From positions 310,001-374,000 of the forward strand of contig JAOSKR010000002.1 of assembly GCA_027493545.1 (NCBI GenBank): a stretch of DNA of 64,000 nt. The letters are read 5' to 3'. Below are positions 51,466-59,706 of the stretch, one piece after another; the first letter of the stretch is position 1; each line of letters starts with the position of its first letter. Made by a program: the position numbers and the translations under genes. A model generated the notes under the pieces. The model did no database searches. It was given only the letters and a program-made list of their open reading frames with translations, and had not been told where the DNA came from. The DNA is from Roseovarius sp. Its GTDB lineage: Bacteria; Pseudomonadota; Alphaproteobacteria; Rhodobacterales; Rhodobacteraceae.

Positions 51466-53876
51466 ATGCCCGATACCCTCAACCAATCCTTCCCGGTGCT
51501 GCCGCTGCGCGACATCGTGGTTTTCCCGCACATGATCGTGCCGCTTTTCGTGGGCCGCGAGAAATCGGTCAAGGCGCTGGAAGAAGTGATGGCCGACGAC
51601 AAGCAGATCCTGCTGTCGAGCCAGATCGACCCCGCCGACGACGACCCCGCGGCCGACGGCATCTACGGCACCGGCGTTCTGGCCAATGTGCTGCAGCTGC
51701 TCAAGCTGCCCGACGGTACCGTCAAGGTGCTGGTCGAGGGGTGCACCGCGTGCGCATCTCCGAGTATCTCGACAATGACGATTTCTTCGAGGCCCGCGCC
51801 GAGCCGCTGGCCGAGATGCCGGGCGATGCCGCCACCATCGAGGCGCTGTTGCGCACGGTGACGGACGAATTCGCCCGCTACGCCAAGATCAAGAAGAACA
51901 TCCCCGAAGAGGCGCTCTCGGCGGTGGCCGAAAGCGACGATCCGGCCAAGCTCGCCGATCTGGTGGCCGGGCATCTCGGCGTCGATGTCGCGCGCAAGCA
52001 GGACCTGCTTGAGACGCTCAGCGTCAGCGAGCGGCTGGAGAAGGTCTATGGCCTGATGCAGGGCGAGATGAGCGTCCTGCAGGTCGAGAAGAAGATCAAG
52101 ACCCGCGTCAAGAGCCAGATGGAGCGCACCCAGCGCGAGTACTACCTCAACGAACAGATGAAGGCGATCCAGAAGGAGCTGGGCGACGGCGAAGAGGGCG
52201 CCGGCGAAATCGCCGAGCTGGAGGAAAAGATCGCCGAGACCAAGCTGTCGAAGGAGGCGCGCGAAAAGGCCGAGGGCGAGCTCAAGAAGCTCAAGTCGAT
52301 GAGCCCGATGAGCGCCGAGGCCACGGTGGTGCGCAACTATCTCGACTGGATGCTGGGCCTGCCCTGGGGCAAGAAGAGCCGGGTCAAGAAGGATCTGGGC
52401 CGCGCCGAGACCATTCTCGACGCCGATCACTACGGCTTGGAAAAGGTCAAGGAGCGGATCGTTGAGTACCTGGCGGTGCAGCAGCGCAGCAAGAAGCTCA
52501 AGGGCCCGATCCTGTGCCTCGTCGGCCCGCCGGGGGTGGGCAAGACCTCGCTCGGGGCTTCGGTGGCGCGCGCCACCGGGCGTGAGTTCATCCGCATCAG
52601 CCTCGGCGGGGTGCGCGACGAAAGCGAGATCCGCGGTCACCGGCGCACCTATATCGGCTCGATGCCGGGCAAGATCATCCAGTCGCTGAAGAAGGCCAAG
52701 ACCACCAACCCGCTGATCCTGCTCGACGAGATCGACAAGATGGGCCAGGACTTCCGCGGCGACCCCGCGAGCGCCATGCTCGAGGTGCTTGATCCCGAAC
52801 AGAACGCGACCTTCGTCGATCACTATCTCGAGGTCGAATACGATCTCTCGGACGTGATGTTCCTGACCACGGCCAACACCTACAACATGCCCGAGCCGCT
52901 GAAGGACCGGATGGAGATCATCCCGCTGGCCGGCTACACCGAGGACGAGAAGCGCGAGATTGCGCGGCGCCACCTGATCCCCAAGCAGGTCAAGAATCAC
53001 GGCCTGAAAAAGACCGAGTTCGATCTGGCCGACAGCGCGCTGACCGATATCGTCCGCTACTATACCCGCGAGGCGGGGGTGCGGAACCTCGAGCGCGAGA
53101 TCGCCAAGATCGCCCGCAAGGCGGTGACCAGGCTGGTCAAGCGCGAGGCCGGGAAGATCGAGGTGACAGCCGACAATCTCGACGATTTCCTCGGCGTGCG
53201 GAAGTTCAAGTACGGCATGGCCGAGGAGGAGGATCAGGTCGGTGTCGTCACCGGGCTGGCCTATACCTCGGTCGGCGGTGAGCTCCTGAACATCGAGGCG
53301 CTGCGTTTGCCCGGCAAGGGCCGGATGAAGACCACCGGCAAGCTCGGCGATGTGATGAAGGAATCGATCGACGCCGCGTCGAGCTATGTCCGGTCGATCG
53401 CGCCCCGTATCGGGGTGAAGCCGCCGCAGTTCGAGAAGTGGGACATCCACGTGCACGTCCCCGAGGGCGCGACGCCCAAGGACGGGCCGTCAGCGGGTCT
53501 GGCGATGGTGGTCTCGATCGTTTCGGTGCTGACCGGCATTCCGGTGCGCAAGGACATCGCCATGACCGGCGAGGTCACGCTCAGGGGCAACGCGCTGCCG
53601 ATCGGCGGGCTGAAGGAGAAGCTGCTCGCCGCGCTGCGCGGAGGCATCAAGACCGTGCTTATTCCGCGTGACAACGAAAAGGACCTCGCCGAGATCCCGG
53701 ACAACGTCAAGGAAGGGCTGAGCATCGTGCCCGTGGACCACGTCCGTGACGTGCTCAGACTGGCGCTGGTGCGCGAGCCCGAGCCGGTGGAATGGGACGA
53801 GGCCGCCGAAGAGGCCGCCGCGGCCGACGCAGCCCGCAAGGCCGGCGGCGAAGGGGCGGGCGCGGTCGCGCACTGA
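51466..53876 (+). CDS. lon: ATP-dependent protease La (one frameshift)
   Basis: A cytoplasmic AAA+ protease of about 803 residues degrading misfolded and regulatory proteins. The N-terminal LAN domain has [21 protein letters not shown]. After a missing G near 51742 ([12 protein letters not shown]), the coiled coil [17 protein letters not shown] leads into the ATPase domain with Walker [13 protein letters not shown] and Walker [12 protein letters not shown]. The protease domain has the catalytic Ser in [11 protein letters not shown] and Lys in [21 protein letters not shown]...GCATTCT pair about 130 bp upstream could be a heat-shock promoter, but I cannot confirm it. A strong terminator follows. 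Confidence 0.95.
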
Positions 53877-53919
53877 CCGCCGCCTCACCGCCTGACGCGC
53901 ACCGCGACGCGAAATGAAA

Positions 53920-53944
53920 GGGGCGCCCCCGACGGGGGCGCCCC
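53920..53944 (+). terminator. lon terminator hairpin
   Basis: GGGGCGCCCCC (53920-53930), loop GAC, GGGGGCGCCCC (53934-53944), then TTGTCC. An eleven-pair perfect stem 44 bp after the lon stop; the T tail is short. Confidence 0.7.
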
Positions 53945-54011
53945 TTGTCCGATCGTGCAGTCCGACAGTGCGCCGTATTCGTGCGCCGCGATCACGAACG
54001 TCCCGGGGCAG

Positions 54012-54120
54012 GTCGCGTCAGATCGGTTGTCCACCCGCCCGGGCGTGACGGGGCCTCGCCATCGCGAAAGCAGGTCCCGGCCCAGGGCCGGGACGGGTAT
54101 TGGACATGATCAGACGCGAC
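54012..54120. repeat. MITE-like element, copy 2
   Basis: Begins GTCGCGTCAGATC and ends GATCAGACGCGAC, with an interior nearly identical to 40698-40809. It differs from copy 1 mainly by small indels in C/G runs and a few substitutions. It occupies most of the gap between lon and the small membrane gene. Confidence 0.85.
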
Positions 54121-54181
54121 ACGCTCTGACCCGCCCCGAAAAGAGCTGTGGCAGGGACAGCGGCGGTGACGCGGTCGGCGC

Positions 54182-54380
54182 TCAGAACGCGCCGGCGGCG
54201 CCCAGGATGATGGTGATGATTGCCAGTGCGGCGATGATCATCTCGGCATGCGAGGCGCTTTGCACGGTGTCGGCGGCAACGATCTCGGGCGCAACGATGG
54301 GATCGGCAAGCGATCCGGCATAGGCTGCGCCGGCCACCAGGACCGAAGCGATAGCGACGATGGCGAGTGTCTTTTTTCAC
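54182..54380 (-). CDS. Small exported or membrane protein (frameshift in its A6 run)
   Basis: With one A removed from the A6 run at the start, GTG at 54380 opens a 65-residue frame: signal-like KKTLAIVAIASVLVAGAAYAG, a short polar stretch (SLADPIVAPEIVAADTVQSA), and a C-terminal hydrophobic segment (EMIIAALAIITIILGAAGAF), ending at TGA 54182. GGGGGA lies six bases upstream. I recall short signal-plus-helix proteins of this layout in Rhodobacterales but cannot name a family. As the sequence stands the frame is Arg/His-rich nonsense, which supports a one-base error. Confidence 0.65.
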
Positions 54381-54505
54381 GGCTGTCCCCCAAATTCAAC
54401 TCGGGACGATTTAACGGCGCGGCAAGTGCTGCGTCAACTGACCGGTGGCAAAGTCAAGACGAAACCGCTAGGGTTTGTCGGCAGATGCAACAAATGGGGC
54501 ACACC

Positions 54506-55014
54506 ATGGCAACGACAACGAGCAGGCCGGGCAAGACAAGGGCATCCACCGCGGCCGCAACCGGCAGCGGAAAGCCGCCCGGCACCGCCGCGAAGGCCGC
54601 CAGAGGGGCGGCCAAACCCTCTGCCCCGGCGGGTGGGAAACCGCCACGACGGTCGCGACTGCCGCGGCAAAGCCGGCCGGAGATACCGTCGAGGGCGCGG
54701 CGGATACGCTGGGCGAATTGAAGAAGAGGGAGCTTGTCGAACTGGTCGTGGCGCGATCCGGGATCAGAAAGAAATTCGTCAAGCCAGCGGTCGAGGCGAT
54801 GCTCGACATCCTCGGCGAGGCGATTGCCGAGGGGCGCGAGCTCAACCTGCAACCCTTCGGCAAGATCACCCGCAAACGGGCCAGGGACACCGCGAACGCG
54901 CGCGTCACCACGGCCCAAATCCGCCAGAGCAAGAGCGCGGGCCCCGCACTCGGCCCCGGCGTCGAGGCGGATGCCGGCAAACCGAAAGAGACGGTTGCAG
55001 ACGCTGCGGAGTGA
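54506..55014 (+). CDS. HU-like DNA-binding protein with Lys/Ala/Pro-rich N-terminal tail (frameshift)
   Basis: The reconstructed protein of about 169 residues opens MATTTSRPGKTRASTAAATG with a basic, disordered Ala/Lys/Pro tail to about residue 60. An HU/IHF-type module follows: LGELKKRELVELVVARSG, KFVKPAVEAMLDILGEAIAEG, RELNLQPFGKITRKRARDTANARV. A shift lies near 54640 (GGK then TATTVATAAAKPAG). The tail resembles histone-like tails and probably binds DNA nonspecifically. It ends 19 bp before a tRNA-Val gene. Confidence 0.8.
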
Positions 55015-55033
55015 CGCTAAAGAACCGCTCGGC

Positions 55034-55108
55034 GGGTGATTAGCTCAGTGGTAGAGCGCTTCGTTCACATCGAAGATGTCAGAAGTTCGAATCTTCTATC
55101 ACCCACCA
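55034..55108 (+). tRNA. tRNA-Val (anticodon CAC)
   Basis: A full cloverleaf can be drawn: acceptor GGGTGAT/ATCACCC, D arm GCTC...GAGC, anticodon stem CTTCG/CGAAG with loop TTCACAT giving anticodon CAC, T arm AGAAG-TTCGAAT-CTTCT, and an encoded 3' ACCA. It reads GUG codons. Confidence 0.95.
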
Positions 55109-55134
55109 TTTCCGTATCCCGAAAAGGCGCAACC

Positions 55135-55713
55135 ATGCCCCGTTGCCTGCCGGAACTGTGGCTGCTGAGGCACGGCCAGACCGAATGGAACGCTGCCGGC
55201 CGGCTGCAGGGCCGGCTCGACAGCCCGCTGACCGAAAGCGGCCTGCGCCAGGCGCGCGCGCAGGGCGTGATCCTGCGGCGCATCCTGCCGGCGGGCGTCA
55301 CGGTATTGGCCAGCCCCTCCCCGCGCGCCTGGCGCACCGCCGAGATCGCCACCGAGGGGCTTGGACTGACGGTGCGGCCCGATCCCGATCTGGTGGAGAT
55401 CGACCTGGGCATCTGGTCGGGGCGTCAGGCCGATGAGGTGCGCTCCGCGCTGCCCCCGGGCGCACCGGACGACCTCCATCTGTGGAAGTTCGACGCTCCC
55501 GGCGGCGAGGGGCTGGCGGCGATGACGGCGCGGCTCGAAGGGGTGCTGGCGCGGCTCGAAGGGCCGACGGTGCTGGTCACCCACGGGGTCACCTCGCGGG
55601 TGCTGCGGTGCCTGGCTCTGGGCCGGCCGGTAAGCGAGCTGTCGGCGCTGCCGGGCGGGCAGGGCGTCGTGCATCATGTCCGGGACGGAGGAGCGCGGAC
55701 CATCGACGCATGA
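55135..55713 (+). CDS. Histidine phosphatase (phosphoglycerate-mutase-like)
   Basis: A 192-residue protein. The catalytic RHG motif is in LWLLRHGQTEWNAAGRLQGRLDSPLTESG. The second conserved region is VLASPSPRAWRTAEI, then EIDLGIWSGRQADEV, and the second catalytic His is in VLVTHGVTSRVLRCLALG. The substrate is unknown; broad phosphatase and cofactor-dependent mutase activities both occur in the family. It lies between two tRNA-Val genes and may be cotranscribed with the first. The frame is intact. Confidence 0.9.
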   Translation: MPRCLPELWLLRHGQTEWNAAGRLQGRLDSPLTESGLRQARAQGVILRRILPAGVTVLASPSPRAWRTAEIATEGLGLTVRPDPDLVEIDLGIWSGRQADEVRSALPPGAPDDLHLWKFDAPGGEGLAAMTARLEGVLARLEGPTVLVTHGVTSRVLRCLALGRPVSELSALPGGQGVVHHVRDGGARTIDA

Positions 55714-55772
55714 CCGCCGGCCATGCTTGTGCCTTGCGCGGCGGCGCCGGTCTTTGTATGACGCGCGTCACC

Positions 55773-55848
<76 letters not shown>

Positions 55849-55904
55849 TCAAAACAACAACTTGCGTCGATTTCACGAAGTCCGCCAAGGTTCACGAAAC
55901 CTGA

Positions 55905-56163
55905 CGGCCCGGCAGCGTCGATGCTCTGCCCGGCGGCGAGCATCGGCGATCTGCACAGGCTGAGGTTTCCGGGCCGGGCGCGCTAGCCGGGCTTTTCGAT
56001 CGGGGAATGCCGCGATCTGCTGGCGCTTGCTGAGGACAAGAGCCGCGCCAGCGCCGATGTCAAGCGTATCGCCCGGCAACATCTCCACCAGATCGACGTC
56101 AGGATCGCCGGGCTGCGGGAGATGCGCGCGACGCTGGCGGGGCTGGTTGCAGCGTGCGCCCGG
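55905..56163 (+). pseudogene. Decayed MerR-family (CueR-like) regulator fragment
   Basis: In one plus-strand frame the sequence reads DLHRLRF, GRAR, an in-frame TAG, then PGFSIGECRDLLALAEDKSRAS, ADVKRIARQHLHQIDVRIAGLRE, MRATLAGLVAACA. This matches the second half of CueR-type copper regulators (RLRF...ELGFSIxECRxLLxL...KSRASADVK). The N-terminal HTH is missing. The copper-binding C-terminal loop with Cys is replaced by a GC hairpin (56164-56199). A frameshift is also needed before DLH. It begins just after a tRNA gene, a common insertion target. Confidence 0.7.
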
Positions 56164-56199
56164 GGCGCCCGCGAATGGCCCGGGTCTTGCGCGGGCGCC
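56164..56199. terminator. Perfect ten-pair hairpin past the CueR fragment
   Basis: GGCGCCCGCG (56164-56173) pairs with CGCGGGCGCC (56190-56199). It lies in the otherwise gene-free stretch 55849-56379 before the TRAP operon. Confidence 0.4.
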
Positions 56200-56291
56200 G
56201 TGCCACCGGCCGCCCGGAGAGACCGGCGGAAAGGTCCGATCCCGGCAGGGCTGGCGGCAGGGGCTGCGCGAGGCTCTTCGGCCAAAGCCGA

Positions 56292-56317
56292 TTGACAACA
56301 ATGGACAATTATGTCCA
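56292..56317 (+). promoter_or_regulatory. Candidate promoter and operator of the TRAP operon
   Basis: TTGACA at 56292-56297 is a consensus -35 hexamer. Overlapping the spacer is TGGACA-ATTA-TGTCCA (56302-56317), a perfect inverted repeat of the size bound by GntR-type repressors, which commonly control TRAP uptake genes. A convincing -10 is not visible. No GntR gene is in the window. Confidence 0.55.
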
Positions 56318-56379
56318 CTCTTTTGGAGCCGGAGGTGTCCGACAACTCGGGCGGCGTGTCTTTCAACAGGAGATATGAG

Positions 56380-57375
56380 ATGTTCATCAGGAAAATCGTG
56401 ACTGCGGGCGCCGTGGCGGCAGTGCTGGCGATGTCGCCGGCCCGGGCGCAGACCGAACTCAAGCTCGCCACCGACTCCGGCGCCAAGGGTTCACCGTCGG
56501 GTGATGCGCTGGACCGGTGGGCGGCGCTGGTCGCGGAAGGCACCAATGGCGAGGTAAAGGTCGACGTCTTCTATCAGAACGAGCTGGGCAGCCAGGCCGA
56601 GGTCTTTGACCTGCTGGTCGCCGGCGACATCGACATGATGATCAACTGGCCGATCACCGCTTATGACGAGCGCCCGGGCGTGCTCTTCACCCCCTACATG
56701 GTGACCAGCTGGGAAGAGGCGTTCGAGGCCTACAAGCCCGGCGGATGGGTCAACGAGATGCTGGTCGGCATCTATGACGATCTCGGGCTCAAGTTCTTCG
56801 GCCCCTGGCCCGAGGGCTTCAACGGCATCGCATCGCGCAACAAGTACGCGATGACCCCCGAGGAGGCGTCGAGCCTCAAGATCCGCGTGCCCGCGATGTT
56901 CCCAATGGCGGAATCGGTGCAGGCGCTGGGCTACCAGACCGCGACCATCGACTGGTCCGAGGTGTTCACCGCGATCCAGACCGGCGTGGTCGATGGTGAC
57001 GGCGCCAACATCATCTACTGGGACTACGAGTATTTCCGCGACGTGCTGGATTACTACAACCAGACCAAGATGCAGTTCATCACCGGCGTGATCGCGATGA
57101 ACAGCGGGTCATGGGACAGCCTGCCGGAGGAGCATCAGGCGGTGGTGCGCGAGGCCGCGCTGACGGTGATGCAGGAGGCGTTCGATCAGGCGCAGGAGCG
57201 CGATCAGTACTACATCGAACAGGCCAAGGCGGCGGGGATGGAATACATCGAGCCCTCCGACGAACAGCTTGCCGAGATGGCCAGGAAGGTCCGCGAAAAG
57301 GTATGGCCGCTGATGGAAAAGCGCATCGGCAGCGAGATCATGGACACGATCCGGGCCAATGCCGGCGAGCTCTGA
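56380..57375 (+). CDS. TRAP transporter solute-binding protein (DctP family)
   Basis: A 331-residue periplasmic protein. A Sec signal (FIRKIVTAGAVAAVLAMSPARA, cut before QTE) precedes ELKLATDSGAKGSPSGDALDRWAALV. Next come the family's conserved FYQNELGSQAEVFDLLVAGDIDM and the ligand Arg region SSLKIRVPAMFPMAESVQALG, then FTAIQTGVVDGDGANIIYW. AGGAGA precedes the ATG at 56380; an upstream in-frame ATG at 56311 is unlikely. It binds an organic acid or related solute and passes it to the DctQM pair. The frame is intact. Confidence 0.92.
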   Translation: MFIRKIVTAGAVAAVLAMSPARAQTELKLATDSGAKGSPSGDALDRWAALVAEGTNGEVKVDVFYQNELGSQAEVFDLLVAGDIDMMINWPITAYDERPGVLFTPYMVTSWEEAFEAYKPGGWVNEMLVGIYDDLGLKFFGPWPEGFNGIASRNKYAMTPEEASSLKIRVPAMFPMAESVQALGYQTATIDWSEVFTAIQTGVVDGDGANIIYWDYEYFRDVLDYYNQTKMQFITGVIAMNSGSWDSLPEEHQAVVREAALTVMQEAFDQAQERDQYYIEQAKAAGMEYIEPSDEQLAEMARKVREKVWPLMEKRIGSEIMDTIRANAGEL

Positions 57376-57871
57376 AGGCCGGTCGGTCCTCGGCCGCGCG
57401 GGCGGGGCCATCGCGATCGTGCTTGATGCGATCGGGCTGGTCTCGTCCGTGGCGGTGGTGGGGCTGATGTTCTTTCTGGTCGTCGCGCGCTACGTGCTGG
57501 GGCTGTCGGTCGTCGGCCTGCACGAGCTGATCATGCTGGCGGCGGTGGCGCTCTACATGACCGGGGCGGTCATCGCCTCGCGGCAGCGCGAGCATCTCAC
57601 CATCGACTGGATCGCGGCCCGGATCACCGATCCGCGCAAGAAGGCCGCGCATGAGTTGCTGATCGCGTTGCTGACGGTGGTGATCACCTGCTTCTTCATG
57701 GTCTGGGCCTACTACATGTTCGCCTGGGGCGTGCAACGGCCGCAAAGCACGCCGGCCTTCCGGATTCCGCTGTGGGTTCCGCAGCTGGCGATCGGGGTCG
57801 CGGCGGTGGGCTGTTTCGCCTATGCGCTGCGCGATGCCGTGGGCGCGGTGCGGCGGCTGGCCGGAAAATGA
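57359..57871 (+). CDS. TRAP transporter small membrane subunit (DctQ family)
   Basis: A 170-residue protein with four transmembrane segments. VVGLMFFLVVARYVLGLSVVGLHELIML and AVALYMTGAVIASRQREHLTIDWI are typical of DctQ; the Arg/Glu/His cluster between TM2 and TM3 is conserved. It overlaps the dctP end by 17 bases. The frame is intact. Confidence 0.92.
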   Translation: MPASSEGRSVLGRAGGAIAIVLDAIGLVSSVAVVGLMFFLVVARYVLGLSVVGLHELIMLAAVALYMTGAVIASRQREHLTIDWIAARITDPRKKAAHELLIALLTVVITCFFMVWAYYMFAWGVQRPQSTPAFRIPLWVPQLAIGVAAVGCFAYALRDAVGAVRRLAGK

Positions 57872-57893
57872 CGCAGATCGGATACGCCCGCGC

Positions 57894-59177
57894 ATGTATG
57901 CCCTGATCGCCCTGCCGCTGCTGATCGTCCTGATGGGGCTCGGCCTGCCGGTCGCCTGGTCCTTCGCCGGGGTTCTGGCCTATCTGACATGGGTCTACGA
58001 CGCCAACCTCAACACCCTGATGCTGCAGGGCTTTCGCTCGCTCAACTCGCTGGTGCTGGTGGCGCTGCCGCTCTTCATCCTGACCGGCTACCTGATGCAG
58101 TCGGGCGGCATCGCGCAGCGCATCATCGCCTTTGTCAGCCGCCTCGCCACGGGACGCGGCGGGATGGGCACGGCGATGGTGATGTCGTCGTCGATCTTCG
58201 GCGCCATCGCGGGCACCGCCACGGCGGCGATCGCGTCGATCGGCTCGATCATGACCGAGCCGCTGGTCGCGCGCGGCTATCCGCGCGGGCGCATCGCCGC
58301 GCTTTTGGGGATTTCCTCGCTTCTGGGCATCCTCATCCCGCCGTCGATCACGATGATCCTCTTCGCGGTGGTCACCCGGCAATCGGTGGCGGCGTGTTTC
58401 GCGGCCACGATCGGGCCGGCGATCATCCTCATCATCGGGCTGATCGCCTACAACAAGTTCCTCGTCGGGCGCGCCTTCGAGGAGATCGACATCCCGGTCG
58501 AGAACCGCGAGAGCCTCGGTCTGGTCACGCTCAAGGCGCTGCCCGCGCTGTCGCTGCCGCTGATCATCCTGGGCGGCATCTATGGCGGCATCTTCACGCC
58601 GACCGAGGCGGCGGCGGTGGCGGCGGTGGCGGCGCTGATCGTCGGCGGTCTGATCTATCGCGAATTCACCTGGCGCAGCCTGCAGCGCAGTGTGATCGCG
58701 GCGGCCGAGACCACCGGCACCATCATCCTGATCTTGCTGTTTTCGTTCATGATCTCGCGGATACTGTCGTTCGAGCGGGTGCCTCAGGACCTGACCGAGG
58801 CGGTCCAGTCGGTGGTGCATGGCCCGGTGGCGGCACTGCTGCTGGTGAATGTGGTGCTGATCATCGCCGGGGCGCTGATGGACGACGTCTCGGTTACGGT
58901 GGTGATCGCGCCGCTCTTTCTGCCGCTGATGGTGGCGAACGGGGTCGATCCGGTGCATTTCGCCGCCATCGTCGCCTGTTCGGTGGTGATCGGCGCGAAC
59001 AGCCCGCCGGTGGCGCCGGTGCTGTTTCTGTCGTGCAAGATCACCCGGGTGCCGATCCTTGAGGCGGTGATGCCGGCGCTGGGGCTGATGACTTTCGTGG
59101 CGCTGCCGGTGATGCTGCTGACCACCTTCTGGCCGGATCTGTCGCTGACCATCCCGCGCCTGCTCGATCTGATGTAG
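57894..59177 (+). CDS. TRAP transporter large membrane subunit (DctM family)
   Basis: A 427-residue permease with about twelve hydrophobic segments. LGLPVAWSFAGVLAYL, SLNSLVLVALPLFILTGYLMQSGG and SSSIFGAIAGTATAAIASIGSIM are conserved; the second half repeats the pattern with GIYGGIFTPTEAAAVAAVAALIVGG. It performs Na+-coupled uptake with DctQ. The ATG at 57894 begins MYALIAL. Convergent with soxG, whose stop is 22 bp away. The frame is intact. Confidence 0.92.
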   Translation: MYALIALPLLIVLMGLGLPVAWSFAGVLAYLTWVYDANLNTLMLQGFRSLNSLVLVALPLFILTGYLMQSGGIAQRIIAFVSRLATGRGGMGTAMVMSSSIFGAIAGTATAAIASIGSIMTEPLVARGYPRGRIAALLGISSLLGILIPPSITMILFAVVTRQSVAACFAATIGPAIILIIGLIAYNKFLVGRAFEEIDIPVENRESLGLVTLKALPALSLPLIILGGIYGGIFTPTEAAAVAAVAALIVGGLIYREFTWRSLQRSVIAAAETTGTIILILLFSFMISRILSFERVPQDLTEAVQSVVHGPVAALLLVNVVLIIAGALMDDVSVTVVIAPLFLPLMVANGVDPVHFAAIVACSVVIGANSPPVAPVLFLSCKITRVPILEAVMPALGLMTFVALPVMLLTTFWPDLSLTIPRLLDLM

Positions 59178-59199
59178 GCGCGGGGGATGGCGCGCGTGC

Positions 59200-59706
59200 T
59201 CAGGCCGCCGCCAGCAGCCTGAGGCGGGACCATATCCCGGCCATGTCGGGGCCCGGCACCCAGACGCGGACGCCGTCCCCGGCGCGCGCCACCGGGCAGG
59301 GCTTGCCGGCAAAAAGCGTCATCGCCGAAGGCGATCCGGGTTCGGCCGACATGGAACCGGCCAGCAGCAGGCCGTCGCTGTCGCCTGTGATCGCGACCGG
59401 CCGATAAAGGTCGTCGGCGCGGCTCAGCGCATAGGTGCCATGCCAGCCCGGCGCGGCCATGAGCGGCGCGGGTGTGCAGAGCAGCATCCGGTCGCGGGCG
59501 ATGCGCAGGGCGAAGGCGCCGGTCACGGGCAATTCGCTCAGCAGGCCGATCATCGGCGCGCCGGGGGCAAGTGCGGCAAGTGCCGCGTCCAGATCGCCCG
59601 AAACCACTGCCGCGCCCCCGGTATCGAGACAGCGTATCGAAAGGCTGCCCGCCTCGATCACGTCGCCGGCAGCGGGGGCGGGGTTGGTCCAGTCGCGCTC
59701 ACGCAT
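59200..59706 (-). CDS. soxG: Heterotetrameric sarcosine oxidase, gamma subunit
   Basis: A 168-residue subunit. Weak overall conservation is normal; VVSGDLDAALAALAPGAPMIGLLSELP, YALSRADDLYRPVAI and GPDMAGIWSRLRLLAAA fit, as does its place last in the soxBDAG order. It overlaps the soxA end by eight bases. The frame is intact. Confidence 0.85.
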   Translation of the reverse strand: MRERDWTNPAPAAGDVIEAGSLSIRCLDTGGAAVVSGDLDAALAALAPGAPMIGLLSELPVTGAFALRIARDRMLLCTPAPLMAAPGWHGTYALSRADDLYRPVAITGDSDGLLLAGSMSAEPGSPSAMTLFAGKPCPVARAGDGVRVWVPGPDMAGIWSRLRLLAAA

